Source: Bacillota bacterium (GTDB lineage Bacteria; Bacillota; Clostridia; Acetivibrionales; DSM-1351). From it: DNA of 64,000 nt. The notes below the pieces were generated by a model, which was given only the letters and a program-made list of their open reading frames with translations, made no database searches and was not told the origin of the DNA. The position numbers and the translations under genes were made by a program. The first letter of the stretch is position 1, and each line of letters starts with the position of its first letter. Positions 15,949-25,427 of this stretch are shown in pieces. The stretch is taken from assembly GCA_023444055.1 (NCBI GenBank), contig JAEZRV010000007.1, positions 1-64,000 on the forward strand, given 5' to 3'.

Positions 15949-16040
15949 GGGCTATCGCGCAATAGTATTTAAATATTATATTGTCTAGGTTAAAAAACAA
16001 AGAAAATATATTGCTGATGGTTAGAATATGCGGAAGCCCC
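15949..16040. mobile_element. MITE-like element, copy A (92 bp, diverged)
   Basis: The left end GGGCTATCGCGCAATAGTAT and the right end ATATGCGGAAGCCCC are imperfect inverted copies. They match the ends of the copies at 18035, 23246, 53161 and 62861. Confidence 0.45.
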
Positions 16041-16382
16041 ATTTGAAAACAAAAAAATCAAATAAATAGTAGGGGGGATTTGCTAATGTCAATTACTGTT
16101 CAAAGCTTTCGCCCTATAGGATATCTTGAATAGGATATTTGGACATATCTCAATATGTTTTTAAGCTGGCTTTGAACGCGTTTGGTTTGATTTGTTTCTA
16201 AGTTGTAAAATGGCAAATTTTGAAAAGCAATTTATTGGTTGTCTTGAAGCAATAAATTGTAAAATCGCTGTAAAATGGAGATTCTTGAAAAGCAATTTAT
16301 TGGTTGTTTTATATCAATAAATTGTAAAACGGTTGTAAAACGGCAATAACTTTAAAAACAAAAAATGGGGAGGTAATACTTA
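16041..16382 (+). promoter_or_regulatory. GH43 leader with two 65-bp hairpin repeats and a 15-codon ORF
   Basis: AGGGGGGATTTGCTA precedes ATG 16086, which encodes only 15 residues (MSITVQSFRPIGYLE) before TAG. From 16204 a 65-bp unit repeats at 16269. Each unit has a 9-bp stem CAATTTATT / AATAAATTG (16228-16236/16251-16259; 16293-16301/16316-16324) with a 14-base loop. TGTAAAACGG occurs twice more at 16322 and 16334. The GGGGAGG site before ATG 16383 follows directly, so the hairpins lie in the 5' untranslated region and may protect or control the mRNA. Confidence 0.65.
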
Positions 16383-17978
16383 ATGTTTAATAAAATTAAA
16401 AAAGTACTTGCGGCAGTTTTTGTTAGTAGTGCTATACTGCTTTCTTCAGCAACAGTTTGCTTTGCAGACTATCCAATATTCTCACAGCGTTATACAGCTG
16501 ACCCAACTGGGCTTGAGTATAATGGAAGACTTTACTTATATTGTTCACATGATAATGATGGTCAAACAAATTATGTAATTTCAGAGATTACTTGCATATC
16601 AACTGATGATATGAAAAACTGGACTGACCACGGCGAAGTATTTGTTCCATCAAAGAATTGTAGTTGGGGATCCACTAAGTCATGGGCACCTCAAGCAGTT
16701 TATCGCAACGGTAAGTTCTATTTGTATTATGGTAATGGAGGTAGCGCTATAGGTGTTGCTGTAAGTGATAGCCCAACAGGTCCTTTTAAGGATGTAAGAA
16801 CTAAACCATTAGTAGACTCCAACACTCCTGGTGTTATGCCTGCAACAAATATGTGGCTATTTGATCCAGGTGTATTTGTAGATGATGACGGACAAGCATA
16901 TATGTACTTCGGAGGTAATGGAGAAAGTAATATAAGAGTTATTAAATTAGGCAATGATATGGTAAGTACTATTGGTTCTGCTTCAACAATGACTGCTCCT
17001 ATCTTCTTTGAAGCTTCTTATATGCATAAGTACAAAGGAAAATATTATTTCACCTATTCAAGTAATTTCTCAAGGGGTGCAGCTACTATTGAATATATGA
17101 TGAGTGATAAACCTACAACTGGTTTCCAACATAAGGGTACAGTATTAGCTAATCCACCTGATAATAGTGGTAACAATAACCATCATTCCATATTTACGTT
17201 CAAGGATAATTGGTATATTGCTTATCATAATAGATATGTTGCAACTCAAAACAAAGTAGACACTACATATCAAAGAAATGTATGTATAGACCGTCTGGAA
17301 TATAACACTGATGGCACAATGAAGAAAGTTACCATCACAAAAGACGGTTTAACTCAGCTAAAAAACGTAGATCCTTATGTAAAGAATTCAGCAGTAACCA
17401 TGGCTGAACAAGTTGGTATCGAAACTGAAGATTGCAGTGAAGGCGGTCGTGATTTAGCTAATATTGAAAATGGAGACTGGATTAGAGTAAGAGGTGTTGA
17501 CTTCGGAGAAGGTGCAACTAGCTTTGAAGCTCAAGTAGCAAGTAATACTAGTGGAGGAAATATTGAGCTGCGTCTTGACAGCCCAACAGGAAAATTAGTA
17601 GGTACTTGTGCAGTAACAGGAACTGGTGGATGGCAAACTTGGGTAAATAAGACCTGTAATGTAAGTGGTGCAACTGGTGTACACGATCTATACCTCAAAT
17701 TTACAGGTGGAAGTGGATTCCTATTCAATGTAAACACATGGCAGTTTAAAGGTGCAGCAGCTCCTAGCATCATTTATGGAGATGTAAATGGTGATAAAGT
17801 TGTTGATGCATTAGACTTTGCTACTCTAAAACAATATCTAATGGGCAGTATTACTACATTCCCAGCTGAAAATGGCAAATTAGCTGCAGATGTTAATAAA
17901 GATGGTAATGTTGATGCTATAGATTTTGCAAATGTTAAAAAATATTTACTGGGTGGTATTACTCTTCCAGTAGAATAA
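16383..17978 (+). CDS. Cellulosomal GH43 glycosidase with CBM6 and C-terminal dockerin
   Basis: A 531-residue secreted enzyme with a signal peptide ending near FADYP (~30). The GH43 five-blade propeller (~33-340) shows the expected acidic triad: Asp40 in TADPTGLEYNGR, Asp161 in WLFDPGVFVDDDG and Glu210 in FFEASYMHKY. A CBM6-like jelly roll spans ~342-457 (EDCSEGGRDLANIENGDW ... WQTWVNKTC). The dockerin (~463-528) has two EF-like calcium repeats, GDVNGDKVVDALDFATLK and ADVNKDGNVDAIDFANVK. Their Ala-Leu/Ala-Ile recognition pairs match the C. cellulolyticum type. The likely activity is arabinofuranosidase or xylosidase on arabinoxylan; which one cannot be decided here. Confidence 0.9.
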   Translation: MFNKIKKVLAAVFVSSAILLSSATVCFADYPIFSQRYTADPTGLEYNGRLYLYCSHDNDGQTNYVISEITCISTDDMKNWTDHGEVFVPSKNCSWGSTKSWAPQAVYRNGKFYLYYGNGGSAIGVAVSDSPTGPFKDVRTKPLVDSNTPGVMPATNMWLFDPGVFVDDDGQAYMYFGGNGESNIRVIKLGNDMVSTIGSASTMTAPIFFEASYMHKYKGKYYFTYSSNFSRGAATIEYMMSDKPTTGFQHKGTVLANPPDNSGNNNHHSIFTFKDNWYIAYHNRYVATQNKVDTTYQRNVCIDRLEYNTDGTMKKVTITKDGLTQLKNVDPYVKNSAVTMAEQVGIETEDCSEGGRDLANIENGDWIRVRGVDFGEGATSFEAQVASNTSGGNIELRLDSPTGKLVGTCAVTGTGGWQTWVNKTCNVSGATGVHDLYLKFTGGSGFLFNVNTWQFKGAAAPSIIYGDVNGDKVVDALDFATLKQYLMGSITTFPAENGKLAADVNKDGNVDAIDFANVKKYLLGGITLPVE

Positions 17979-18034
17979 TAGATTTAACTAGGAAAAAAGT
18001 TTAACGTAATTTTTTTTATTTCGTATGATTTCAT

Positions 18035-18130
18035 AAGAGGCTGTTTCAAAACAACACTTAACCACTTATATATTATGGGTTGGAAACCGGTACAATATAA
18101 ATGTTAGGATGTATTTTGTGACAGCCTCTT
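18035..18130. mobile_element. MITE-like element, copy B (96 bp)
   Basis: Perfect 10-bp terminal inverted repeats AAGAGGCTGT / ACAGCCTCTT, an internal CTTAACCACTTATAT motif and no coding capacity. Terminal TTTCAAAACA and TGTATTTTGTG extend the pairing. It lies in the GH43-patatin gap and could also terminate transcription; the rest of this gap (17979-18331) shows no gene. Confidence 0.7.
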
Positions 18131-18331
18131 AAACGATCACCTCATTTTTCGCCTAATTTTCTGACTTTAAATTTCATGGGTTTTAATTTATATATTTGCC
18201 AATTAATGTTACATTATGGTAATATAATACTTGAATGACTATTGATATTAGCTGTAGAAACATAGCTTTTATTGCTATAAACAAGTAGTTGATTATAAAA
18301 TATGAGAATTAATACAGAAAAGGTGGGAATT

Positions 18332-20425
18332 ATGATTACATGCATAAGTAAAATTTGGGATGGAATAGTAAGAGCATTGAAAATAATTAATGTTTCAATC
18401 ATATCAGTTATTGCAGTCTTTCTTTTAGGTATAATGCTTTTTGAGGTTGGCCAGGTTACTGATGCTATTATAGCTTTGGGTGAATTTGGAAAAATACATC
18501 ATTTTATTATATTGGTTTTTGTGGGTTCTCTTTGGGCTTTTTTTATTTGGTATTGGGCACGAATTTTTTATTACATAGAGTATCAAAAGCAAATAAACCT
18601 GAGAGGTTATGAGAAAGTAATTGTAAAATATACGCCTAGAGTTTTGGGAGCACTTGCATTATTGATTATAGGTATTGCATTTTTAAAAATGTCACCTAAG
18701 TGCCAATCAAGTTATTCTATTAATCCACTATATGCAATTGGAATTACCTTTATAGTTTTAACTATTTTATTTATTATATTTGTGAGTTTTAGACGCAAAG
18801 TTTTCAAAATGATGTCAATTGAACAAATGAATGAAGTATTAAAGCCTGAAAAAAGAATAGTTCCAGTACGAAATCTGCATGCACGTACAAGAAGAGTACT
18901 TATGATTACCACAACAATCACAAGTATTTTTCTGCTTGTAATAACTATATTTCCAATTCATTCTACGATGTACATAGGGGATGGCGTTACAATATTAATA
19001 ACTTGTTTCACAATTTGGATTCCGGTTTTATATTGGGTTCGTTACTACAGTTTGAAGTTGGGAGTTCCAATATATCTGTTTTTAACAATAATAATTATAT
19101 TCTTCAGTTTCTATAACAGCAATAAAGATATAAGATTTGTTGATTCTTCAACAACAGATAACAGAAAGAGTTTAGGCGCTTATACTGAGGAATGGCTTGA
19201 TGTAAATAGAAAAAATGCTACTTTCACAGAAGACGATAACAGAGTTCCAATGTTTATTGTTTTATCAGAGGGTGGAGGAATAAGGGCTTCTTATTGGAGT
19301 GCTCAGTTTTTAGCAAGAACTCAAAGAGATTGCCCTGATTTTAGAAATCATTTGTTCTGCATAAGCGGTGTTTCTGGGGGCAGTTTTGGGGCAACGGTAT
19401 TTGATGGATTGCTTAAATATTATGACCAACATCCAAATGAGGCAATAGAGCTACAAAAAGGTGAAAGAAGCCCTATGCAATATAAAATTACCGACATAAT
19501 AGGCAAAGACTTTCTTTCTCCCACAATTGCTTGCTTGTGTACAAGAGAAGTGCTTCAATTATTAATTCCAGTTCCGATACAGTCATTTGATTGTGCAAAA
19601 GTCTTTGAGAATACATGGGAGTATACTTGGAAGAATAATTTAAATGATGATTCTACATTTAGTGAACCTTTACTTTCTTTATTGAATAACAACTCACAAT
19701 TGAATAACAACTCACAGAATAAAAAGTTGATTCCTCCATTATTTTTAAATACTACACAGGTGGAGAATGGTTATCCGGTAGCACTCAGTAACATTAAGAT
19801 TATCGATGGTTTAAGTGAAGCAGATACTAGCAATAACCTTCACTTTCCAAGGGACTTTTATACAGACCTACTTGGCAATTCTTCGAATGATGTTCGTGTA
19901 AGTACAGCATCTCTTCTTTCGGCTCGTTTTCCTTATGTTTCACCTGCAGGAACTATGAAAGAAGAGGATAACGGTGTTATAAGCTTAGTAGATGGCGGAT
20001 ATTTCGATAATACAGGAGCTAATACAGCTTATGAAGTGTTATTTAATATTAAAAAGATATTTGAGAAAAAGAATAAATCTATTTATCGTACAGATATAAA
20101 GCCAGTAATTATTTATCTTAAAAACGGTCTTAGCCTACCTGATAGTGTAAGTGACAAAAAAACATTGATTGATCAGCTTGTTGCACCAATAGAAACTTCT
20201 CTGCAAATAAGAGATTCCAATACAAAGAATAATTTAGAGAAGTTGCGTGATTTTGTTAATTATTATAATGGTGAGCTTATTACATATTCACTGCCAAAAC
20301 CAGAAGATGTATCAACCGATATTCCTTTGGGATGGGCTTTATCAAAAAGTGTACAACAAGAAATTGATGCTCGTGTGGAAGATATTAGTATTGAAGAAAT
20401 AGAAAAATATTTAGGAGAAAAATAG
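18332..20425 (+). CDS. Membrane-bound patatin-like phospholipase
   Basis: ATG 18332 has an AAAGGTGGG site; the ATG at 18302 lacks one. The 697-residue protein begins with at least six hydrophobic segments in residues ~20-260 (for example SIISVIAVFLLGIMLFEV and VPIYLFLTIIIIFFSFY). The patatin domain follows: the oxyanion motif SEGGGIRAS (~312), the nucleophile elbow GVSGGSFG with Ser348, and the dyad Asp554 in LVDGGYFDNTG. It should hydrolyse acyl esters of phospholipids at the membrane. The N-terminal membrane half is unusual for secreted bacterial patatins. It stands alone, with no nearby secretion system, and ends before a terminator. Confidence 0.85.
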   Translation: MITCISKIWDGIVRALKIINVSIISVIAVFLLGIMLFEVGQVTDAIIALGEFGKIHHFIILVFVGSLWAFFIWYWARIFYYIEYQKQINLRGYEKVIVKYTPRVLGALALLIIGIAFLKMSPKCQSSYSINPLYAIGITFIVLTILFIIFVSFRRKVFKMMSIEQMNEVLKPEKRIVPVRNLHARTRRVLMITTTITSIFLLVITIFPIHSTMYIGDGVTILITCFTIWIPVLYWVRYYSLKLGVPIYLFLTIIIIFFSFYNSNKDIRFVDSSTTDNRKSLGAYTEEWLDVNRKNATFTEDDNRVPMFIVLSEGGGIRASYWSAQFLARTQRDCPDFRNHLFCISGVSGGSFGATVFDGLLKYYDQHPNEAIELQKGERSPMQYKITDIIGKDFLSPTIACLCTREVLQLLIPVPIQSFDCAKVFENTWEYTWKNNLNDDSTFSEPLLSLLNNNSQLNNNSQNKKLIPPLFLNTTQVENGYPVALSNIKIIDGLSEADTSNNLHFPRDFYTDLLGNSSNDVRVSTASLLSARFPYVSPAGTMKEEDNGVISLVDGGYFDNTGANTAYEVLFNIKKIFEKKNKSIYRTDIKPVIIYLKNGLSLPDSVSDKKTLIDQLVAPIETSLQIRDSNTKNNLEKLRDFVNYYNGELITYSLPKPEDVSTDIPLGWALSKSVQQEIDARVEDISIEEIEKYLGEK

Positions 20426-20506
20426 ATATTTTTAATAAACTAAAATGCTTAAAAAAAACTAAATACATAGTGTGACAACTGTTTGTCAAAAGCCAAATGA
20501 ATTTAG

Positions 20507-20544
20507 ACATACCTTTATTAAAAAGTAGAGGTATGTATTTTTTT
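20507..20544 (+). terminator. Terminator after the patatin gene
   Basis: 8-bp stem ACATACCT / AGGTATGT with a 14-base loop, followed by a run of seven T residues. Confidence 0.75.
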
Positions 20545-20701
20545 GCATAGATTACAAATTTCAATATACATAGTATCCAAATCAACAAATATATAGTAAG
20601 TATAGAATAAAGTGCTACTCTTTATCTCTAATAATCTTTAAAGTAAAAAGAGATAATAATGTTATAAAATTTCACAACAAAAAAGAGGGAGAGAAGAGAC
20701 A

Positions 20702-21298
20702 GTGAAAAAAATAGTAGCAACACTATTAGTAGCTTTTTTTGTCTTTTTAACAGCAACTACAGTTAATGCTCAGCATTATGTTAAGCAGGGTGATACATTT
20801 TATACGATAGCCAAAAAGTACAATATGAGTTTGGCAGATTTAATTTCATTAAATCCTCACATTGTGAACCCAAATAAGATACGTCCTGGTGATTACATCA
20901 TAATTAGAACAAAAAATAAAAAACAAGAAGATTTGGTAGCGTATGCGCGCTCTCTACAATCTGTGACTGATTATGTATATGGTGGAAATACCCCCCCGTA
21001 TTCAACTGATTGCAGTGGGTGGACACAACATATTTTTAAGAAGTTTGGGGTTAATTTGCCTAGAGTAAGCAAAGAGCAAGCCAGAACAGGTCTTCCTGTG
21101 ACATTTCAACAGCTTAAAATTGGAGATTTAATGTTCTTTTCAACAAGAGCTGATAAAGTCATTACACATGTTGGCATCTATATGGGAAATGACTATTGGA
21201 TTTCTAATTTAAATGCAGAAAAAGATGTTCAAATATTAAGTACGTGGGGCTCATGGAGCCAGAAATATTTCCTTTGGGGAGCTAGACAGGCTTTATAA
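20702..21298 (+). CDS. Secreted LysM-NlpC/P60 peptidoglycan endopeptidase
   Basis: A 198-residue protein from GTG 20702 after GAGGGAGAGAAG. The signal peptide is ~1-23 (LLVAFFVFLTATTVNA). One LysM domain (~25-70, HYVKQGDTFYTIAKKYNMS ... LNPHIV ... IRPGDYIII) binds peptidoglycan glycan strands. The NlpC/P60 domain (~85-198) has the nucleophile Cys104 in STDCSGW and His156 in ITHVGIYMG. It is predicted to cleave gamma-D-glutamyl-diamino acid bonds in wall peptides during remodelling. The stop codon touches a 66-bp inverted repeat. Confidence 0.92.
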   Translation: MKKIVATLLVAFFVFLTATTVNAQHYVKQGDTFYTIAKKYNMSLADLISLNPHIVNPNKIRPGDYIIIRTKNKKQEDLVAYARSLQSVTDYVYGGNTPPYSTDCSGWTQHIFKKFGVNLPRVSKEQARTGLPVTFQQLKIGDLMFFSTRADKVITHVGIYMGNDYWISNLNAEKDVQILSTWGSWSQKYFLWGARQAL

Positions 21299-21363
21299 TA
21301 CTAATTTGCATAAAAAAATATAAACGGTTGCTAACCGTTTATATTTTTTATGCAAATTAGTAT
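21298..21363. repeat. Family-2 repeat, near-perfect 66-bp inverted repeat; also bidirectional terminator
   Basis: Two ~32-base arms (ATACTAATTTGCAT ... TAAACGGTT and AACCGTTTA ... ATGCAAATTAGTAT) are complementary except for one A/T length difference, with a 3-base loop. The ends are the same ACTAATTTGCAT motif seen at 9842, 40100 and 46847. The poly-T/poly-A flanks inside the arms would also serve as a terminator for the genes on both sides. Confidence 0.8.
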
Positions 21364-21383
21364 AACATTAAAACTTTTGATAT

Positions 21384-21425
21384 AAAAAAGAGCCAACCGC
21401 TTACTAAAGTGAAGCGACTGGCTCT
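21384..21425 (-). terminator. Terminator of the LytR-CpsA-Psr gene
   Basis: Read on the minus strand: stem AGAGCCAGTCGCTT / AAGCGGTTGGCTCT followed by TTTTTTATATC. Confidence 0.85.
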
Positions 21426-21475
21426 TCATAATTAACTACTAATAAACTAGGTTCATCGATGTCAGAGTGTTTAAA

Positions 21476-22624
21476 CTAAGGTTTATCAACTCCGGTGCCT
21501 TTAGCATCAGTATCTGCGTTTGACGGATTTTTCTTTGTTATTCCATTAGGTTTTTTGGTGTTTTTTGAGGGCGTTTTATCATCAGGTTCTTCCGAATTAT
21601 CATTTGGAACAAATAATTCCGAAGGTGTTGAAATTCCATTTTTAGAATAAAAATACTGATTAACTACATCTTGAGAAGGCATAGATTCATTAGTATCTAT
21701 ATTAATAAAATTACCATTGTAAAGAAAGTACCATCCTCTGTTTATCAACTTATTTTCTCCGTCTAACCTAAAAGAATTAAAATTATCAGATTTGATATTT
21801 ATTACTCCTGTGGCTAATTTAAGAGCATCAGTTAAGGTCATATTGGTAATAGTATTCTCAAATGCATAGTTAACTACAGAATTAAACTTTGAAAAGTTTT
21901 GAACATTAAGCTTTTGGTTAATAAAAGCCTTAATGAATGAAACTTGCATCTCTGTTCTTTTAGTGTCACTTCCATCGTAATATTTGCTCAATTCCTTTAA
22001 CTCTTGATGAGTATATAGATGTTCATCAGCTTTCCTGAACCTGAGCAACTGCTCAACCTCTTCACCGTCTAAATGCTGATAACCCTTTTTTAAGTCAATA
22101 TACAAATCCTGCGAAGGATCATTATACCTTAAATCAGCAGGGACATCGAAATCTACACCGCCTAACATATCTGTAATTCCTTTTATGCAAGAAATATTCA
22201 AATGTACATAATAGTTAATATTTATCCCTGTTAAATTGCTAACAACTTCTGAAGCATACATAGCACCTTCATGATTACGCCCACCGCCACCGTATGCAGA
22301 ATTAATTTTTGGTACGTTACTGTGCTTTATTTTTAATTTTGTATCTCTAGGAATAGTAACAATACTTATTTGATTAGTAGAAGGGTTATAATTAGCAACT
22401 AACATAACATCAGTATTACCGCTTGACTTATCTCCAACAAGTACAAGAAAATTCATGGGTTCTTTGATGCCAGAGGAACTAAGACCATCTAACATACCAT
22501 TAAGAGGAGTATTTCCACTATTTGGTTCCAAAGTATTTATATAAAACAAAAATATCGTTCCTAGAACAAAAAGGAAGATTCCAAGTACTATTGTAGTTAT
22601 GTAAGTAAACTTTCTTGTATTCAT
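21476..22624 (-). CDS. LytR-CpsA-Psr family cell-wall glycopolymer transferase
   Basis: A 382-residue membrane-anchored protein; the start is placed at the Met in NMNTRKFTYI because ATGGAGTC gives a GGAG site just before it. Starts further upstream (to 22672) lack one. One membrane helix (~7-30) precedes an extracellular LCP domain: FLVLVGDKSSGNTDVMLVAN, TIPRDTKLKI, INSAYGGGGRN, GGVDFDVP and LLRFRKAD with its conserved Arg. The family attaches teichoic acids or other glycopolymers to peptidoglycan. The C-terminal ~45 residues are Pro/Lys/Asp-rich and disordered. It is divergent from the small gene at 22818 and ends at a strong terminator. Confidence 0.9.
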   Translation of the reverse strand: MNTRKFTYITTIVLGIFLFVLGTIFLFYINTLEPNSGNTPLNGMLDGLSSSGIKEPMNFLVLVGDKSSGNTDVMLVANYNPSTNQISIVTIPRDTKLKIKHSNVPKINSAYGGGGRNHEGAMYASEVVSNLTGININYYVHLNISCIKGITDMLGGVDFDVPADLRYNDPSQDLYIDLKKGYQHLDGEEVEQLLRFRKADEHLYTHQELKELSKYYDGSDTKRTEMQVSFIKAFINQKLNVQNFSKFNSVVNYAFENTITNMTLTDALKLATGVINIKSDNFNSFRLDGENKLINRGWYFLYNGNFINIDTNESMPSQDVVNQYFYSKNGISTPSELFVPNDNSEEPDDKTPSKNTKKPNGITKKNPSNADTDAKGTGVDKP

Positions 22625-22817
22625 ATTATAAGACTCCATTGATAAATTATTTATATGCTTTTTATAAAACACATCATAGAATTATAACATAAAATAATTA
22701 GTACAAGAATACATTTTGCTATTTTTTATATAAATATTAAGAAAAGCTACATGTGTAACAAAACTTCTTCTAAAATCATATTATACCACAGAGGTTTTAA
22801 GCTCACTAAGGGGGGCA

Positions 22818-23195
22818 TTGTGCTTGAATTATAAAGAGATAGATATTCTAAAAGGTGTTTTTTCAAATATGCTCAAAAATCAATATACGTTAAGGAGTAT
22901 TGATCTTGGAATAGATGGTAAATTAATAGCTATTGGATATAACCCATATTGGACCAGTCAACTGGATTCAAAAATAGAAAAATTAGAGTTGAGTTTTTTA
23001 AATTCTAGAGGAATAATGGTTCCGCTGACATTAAAAAATGTTGTTAGCTTTGAACTATACCCTAAAGAAGGAAGAAGGAATAAAAAATATAGAATAAATT
23101 CTATTGAGTTAATGATTTTATCTCCCTATGTAAATCCAAGAAATCAAAAAGATATTTATGATAGGGTTAAATTTGAAGTAATTTATGAAGATTAA
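22818..23195 (+). CDS. Hypothetical 125-residue protein
   Basis: I do not recognise this protein. It is soluble and basic, with alternating beta-like segments (SIDLGIDGKLIAIGY, KIEKLELSFLNSRG, KFEVIYED) and no signal peptide. AAGGGGGG precedes both TTG 22818 and TTG 22824; the latter has the better spacing, so the start is uncertain by two codons. A promoter must lie in 22625-22815, shared divergently with the LytR-type gene. A short hairpin with seven T residues (AAAAGTG/CACTTTTTTT, ~23193-23212) follows it. Confidence 0.55.
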   Translation: MCLNYKEIDILKGVFSNMLKNQYTLRSIDLGIDGKLIAIGYNPYWTSQLDSKIEKLELSFLNSRGIMVPLTLKNVVSFELYPKEGRRNKKYRINSIELMILSPYVNPRNQKDIYDRVKFEVIYED

Positions 23196-23688
23196 AAGTG
23201 AACACTTTTTTTACTCATTTGGGCTACTTTATTACCTATATAATTGAGGCTATCGAAAAGCAATTCTTAACCACATTATAGTTATAGAGTAAAAAACCAA
23301 ATATAAGGTATAATTGTTAAGATGTACTTTGCTATAGCCCCATTAAAAAAACAATGAAATAAAGGACAAGCTATATCTAGCAGAAAAAAATATGAATTAT
23401 CAGAAAATATTTGATATACATAAATGACGGAAATTATGATAATATAATTTAGAAGCTTAATGGTTTGCATTGAAGTTGAGAATATTGCGAGAGCATACAT
23501 AAGAAATTGATATGGACAAACATTCAGTATAAAAGGATTATAAAATAAAAACTATTTAAAAAGTCACAATAAGCGGTTGTTGATTATCTTATTTTATCGT
23601 ATTATAATTAAATATAGTGCTTTTAAGTAGTATGGACTTAATTATTATTCACATAAATATTGTAAAATAGTAGAACGGAGGAAAACAA
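23196..23688 (+). promoter_or_regulatory. Intergenic region with a MITE and a sigma-A promoter for the acyl-CoA synthetase
   Basis: After a terminator hairpin and a MITE copy (23246-23342), a consensus-like promoter TTGATT (23580-23585), 17-base spacer, TATAAT (23603-23608) stands about 80 bases before ATG 23689. No gene is seen in this stretch. Confidence 0.65.
23246..23342. mobile_element. MITE-like element, copy C (97 bp)
   Basis: The ends GAGGCTATCG and GCTATAGCCCC are inverted copies. It has the internal TTCTTAACCACATTATA near the left and TATAATTGTTAAGA near the right, so the inverted repeat extends inward. Same family as copies A, B, D and E. Confidence 0.65.
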
Positions 23689-25323
23689 ATGCCAATTACT
23701 CAATTTTTATCGCATAATGCTGATAAGTACGGAAATGAAATATGTCTAACAGAGATAAATCTAGATCTCCAACAAAGTCATAATGTTATATGGCGTGAAT
23801 TTGAACTTATTGAAAACAATCCAGCTGGTGAATACCGACGTGAAATGACTTGGCGTGTATTTGATGAGAAAGCTAATAGATTTGCGAATTTATTGCTAAA
23901 AAGAGGAATTAGAAAAGGTGATAAAGTAGCTATTCTTCTTATGAATTGTCTTGAATGGCTACCCATTTATTTTGGAATATTAAAGTCAGGTGCTATTGCA
24001 GTACCATTAAACTTTAGATATACAGCTGATGAAATAAAATATTGTTTAGGCTTATCAGATACTGTAGCACTTATTTTTGGGCCTGAATTTATTGGTCGAG
24101 TAGAAACTATTTATGACCAAATACCTGAAGTAAAAACACTATTTTTTGCAGGAGAAGGACGTCCTTCATTTGCAGAAAGTTATGACCGCCTTACTGCTAA
24201 TTGTTCATCTGAAGATCCGATGATAGAAATTTCTGATGAGGATGACGGTGTTATTTATTTCTCATCTGGAACTACAGGGTTTCCAAAAGCAATACTACAT
24301 ACACACGGAAGTTTGATGTCCGCATGCTATACAGAACAAAAACATCATAGTCAGAATAGAGAAGACAATTTCTTATGTATTCCACCGCTTTACCACACAG
24401 GTGCTAAGATGCATTGGTTTGGTAGCTTACTGTCGGGAAGCAAGGCCGTATTACTCCGTGGAATTAAGCCAGAATGGATACTCAAAACAGTTTCTCAAGA
24501 GAAAATTTCTATTGTTTGGCTGTTGGTGCCTTGGGCACAGGATATATTGGATTCTATAGAGAGTGGAGAAGTGAAGCTAGAAGATTATGACCTTTCCCAT
24601 TGGAGATTGATGCATATTGGTGCACAGCCGGTTCCACCAAGCTTAATTAATCGTTGGAAAAAGTATTTTCCACATCATCAATATGATACAAACTATGGAT
24701 TAAGTGAATCTATTGGTCCTGGTTGTGTTCATTTGGGTACTGAAAACATCCATAAAGTAGGGGCTATAGGGGTACCTGGCTATCAATGGGAAGTAGAGAT
24801 TGTCGATGAAAATAGAGTGCCTGTTTCACAAGGACAAGTTGGGGAATTAGCCGTAAAAGGTCCTGGTGTTATGAAATGCTATTATAATGATATAAAGGCG
24901 ACAGAATCTGTACTCAAAGATGGATGGCTATTTACAGGCGATATGGCTATGATGGATGAGGAGGGATTTATCTATTTGGTTGATAGAAAAAAAGATGTTA
25001 TTATAAGTGGCGGAGAAAATATATATCCAGTTCAGATCGAAGACTTTCTTCGTACAAACAATAAAATTAAGGATGTTGCTGTTATTGGTTTGCCTGAAAA
25101 GCGTTTAGGAGAAATAACAGCTGCTATTATAGAATTAAAACCTAGTTGTGAGTGTACTGAACAAGAAATCGAGTCCTTTTGTGCACCAATGCCGCGTTAT
25201 AAACGTCCCAGAAAAATCATTTTTGATAAAATTCCACGTAATCCAACTGGAAAAATTGAAAAACCTCGCTTAAGAGAAAAATACGGTGCAGCAAGTTTAG
25301 TTGCAGTTCAAAATGAAATATAG
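23689..25323 (+). CDS. AMP-forming acyl-CoA synthetase
   Basis: A 544-residue class I adenylate-forming enzyme with an ACGGAGG site. Visible motifs are the P-loop FSSGTTGFPKAILHTHG (~195), the A5 motif YGLSESIGPG, GDMAMMDEEGFIYLVDRKKD with the hinge, GGENIYP, and the catalytic Lys in NPTGKIEKPRL. It activates a carboxylic acid as acyl-AMP and then acyl-CoA. The substrate cannot be read from sequence; its position before iorA-iorB-paaK suggests an aryl or branched acid made from amino acids. It probably starts the operon (105-base gap to iorA). Confidence 0.85.
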   Translation: MPITQFLSHNADKYGNEICLTEINLDLQQSHNVIWREFELIENNPAGEYRREMTWRVFDEKANRFANLLLKRGIRKGDKVAILLMNCLEWLPIYFGILKSGAIAVPLNFRYTADEIKYCLGLSDTVALIFGPEFIGRVETIYDQIPEVKTLFFAGEGRPSFAESYDRLTANCSSEDPMIEISDEDDGVIYFSSGTTGFPKAILHTHGSLMSACYTEQKHHSQNREDNFLCIPPLYHTGAKMHWFGSLLSGSKAVLLRGIKPEWILKTVSQEKISIVWLLVPWAQDILDSIESGEVKLEDYDLSHWRLMHIGAQPVPPSLINRWKKYFPHHQYDTNYGLSESIGPGCVHLGTENIHKVGAIGVPGYQWEVEIVDENRVPVSQGQVGELAVKGPGVMKCYYNDIKATESVLKDGWLFTGDMAMMDEEGFIYLVDRKKDVIISGGENIYPVQIEDFLRTNNKIKDVAVIGLPEKRLGEITAAIIELKPSCECTEQEIESFCAPMPRYKRPRKIIFDKIPRNPTGKIEKPRLREKYGAASLVAVQNEI

Positions 25324-25427
25324 ATAAAAAAACAATAATTAGTGATAATGTTGTGCTAACGGAAAAGAATAATAAATACTGTGAGAAATTTTAATAATAT
25401 AAACACAAATGTGATGGAGGAATTTAA

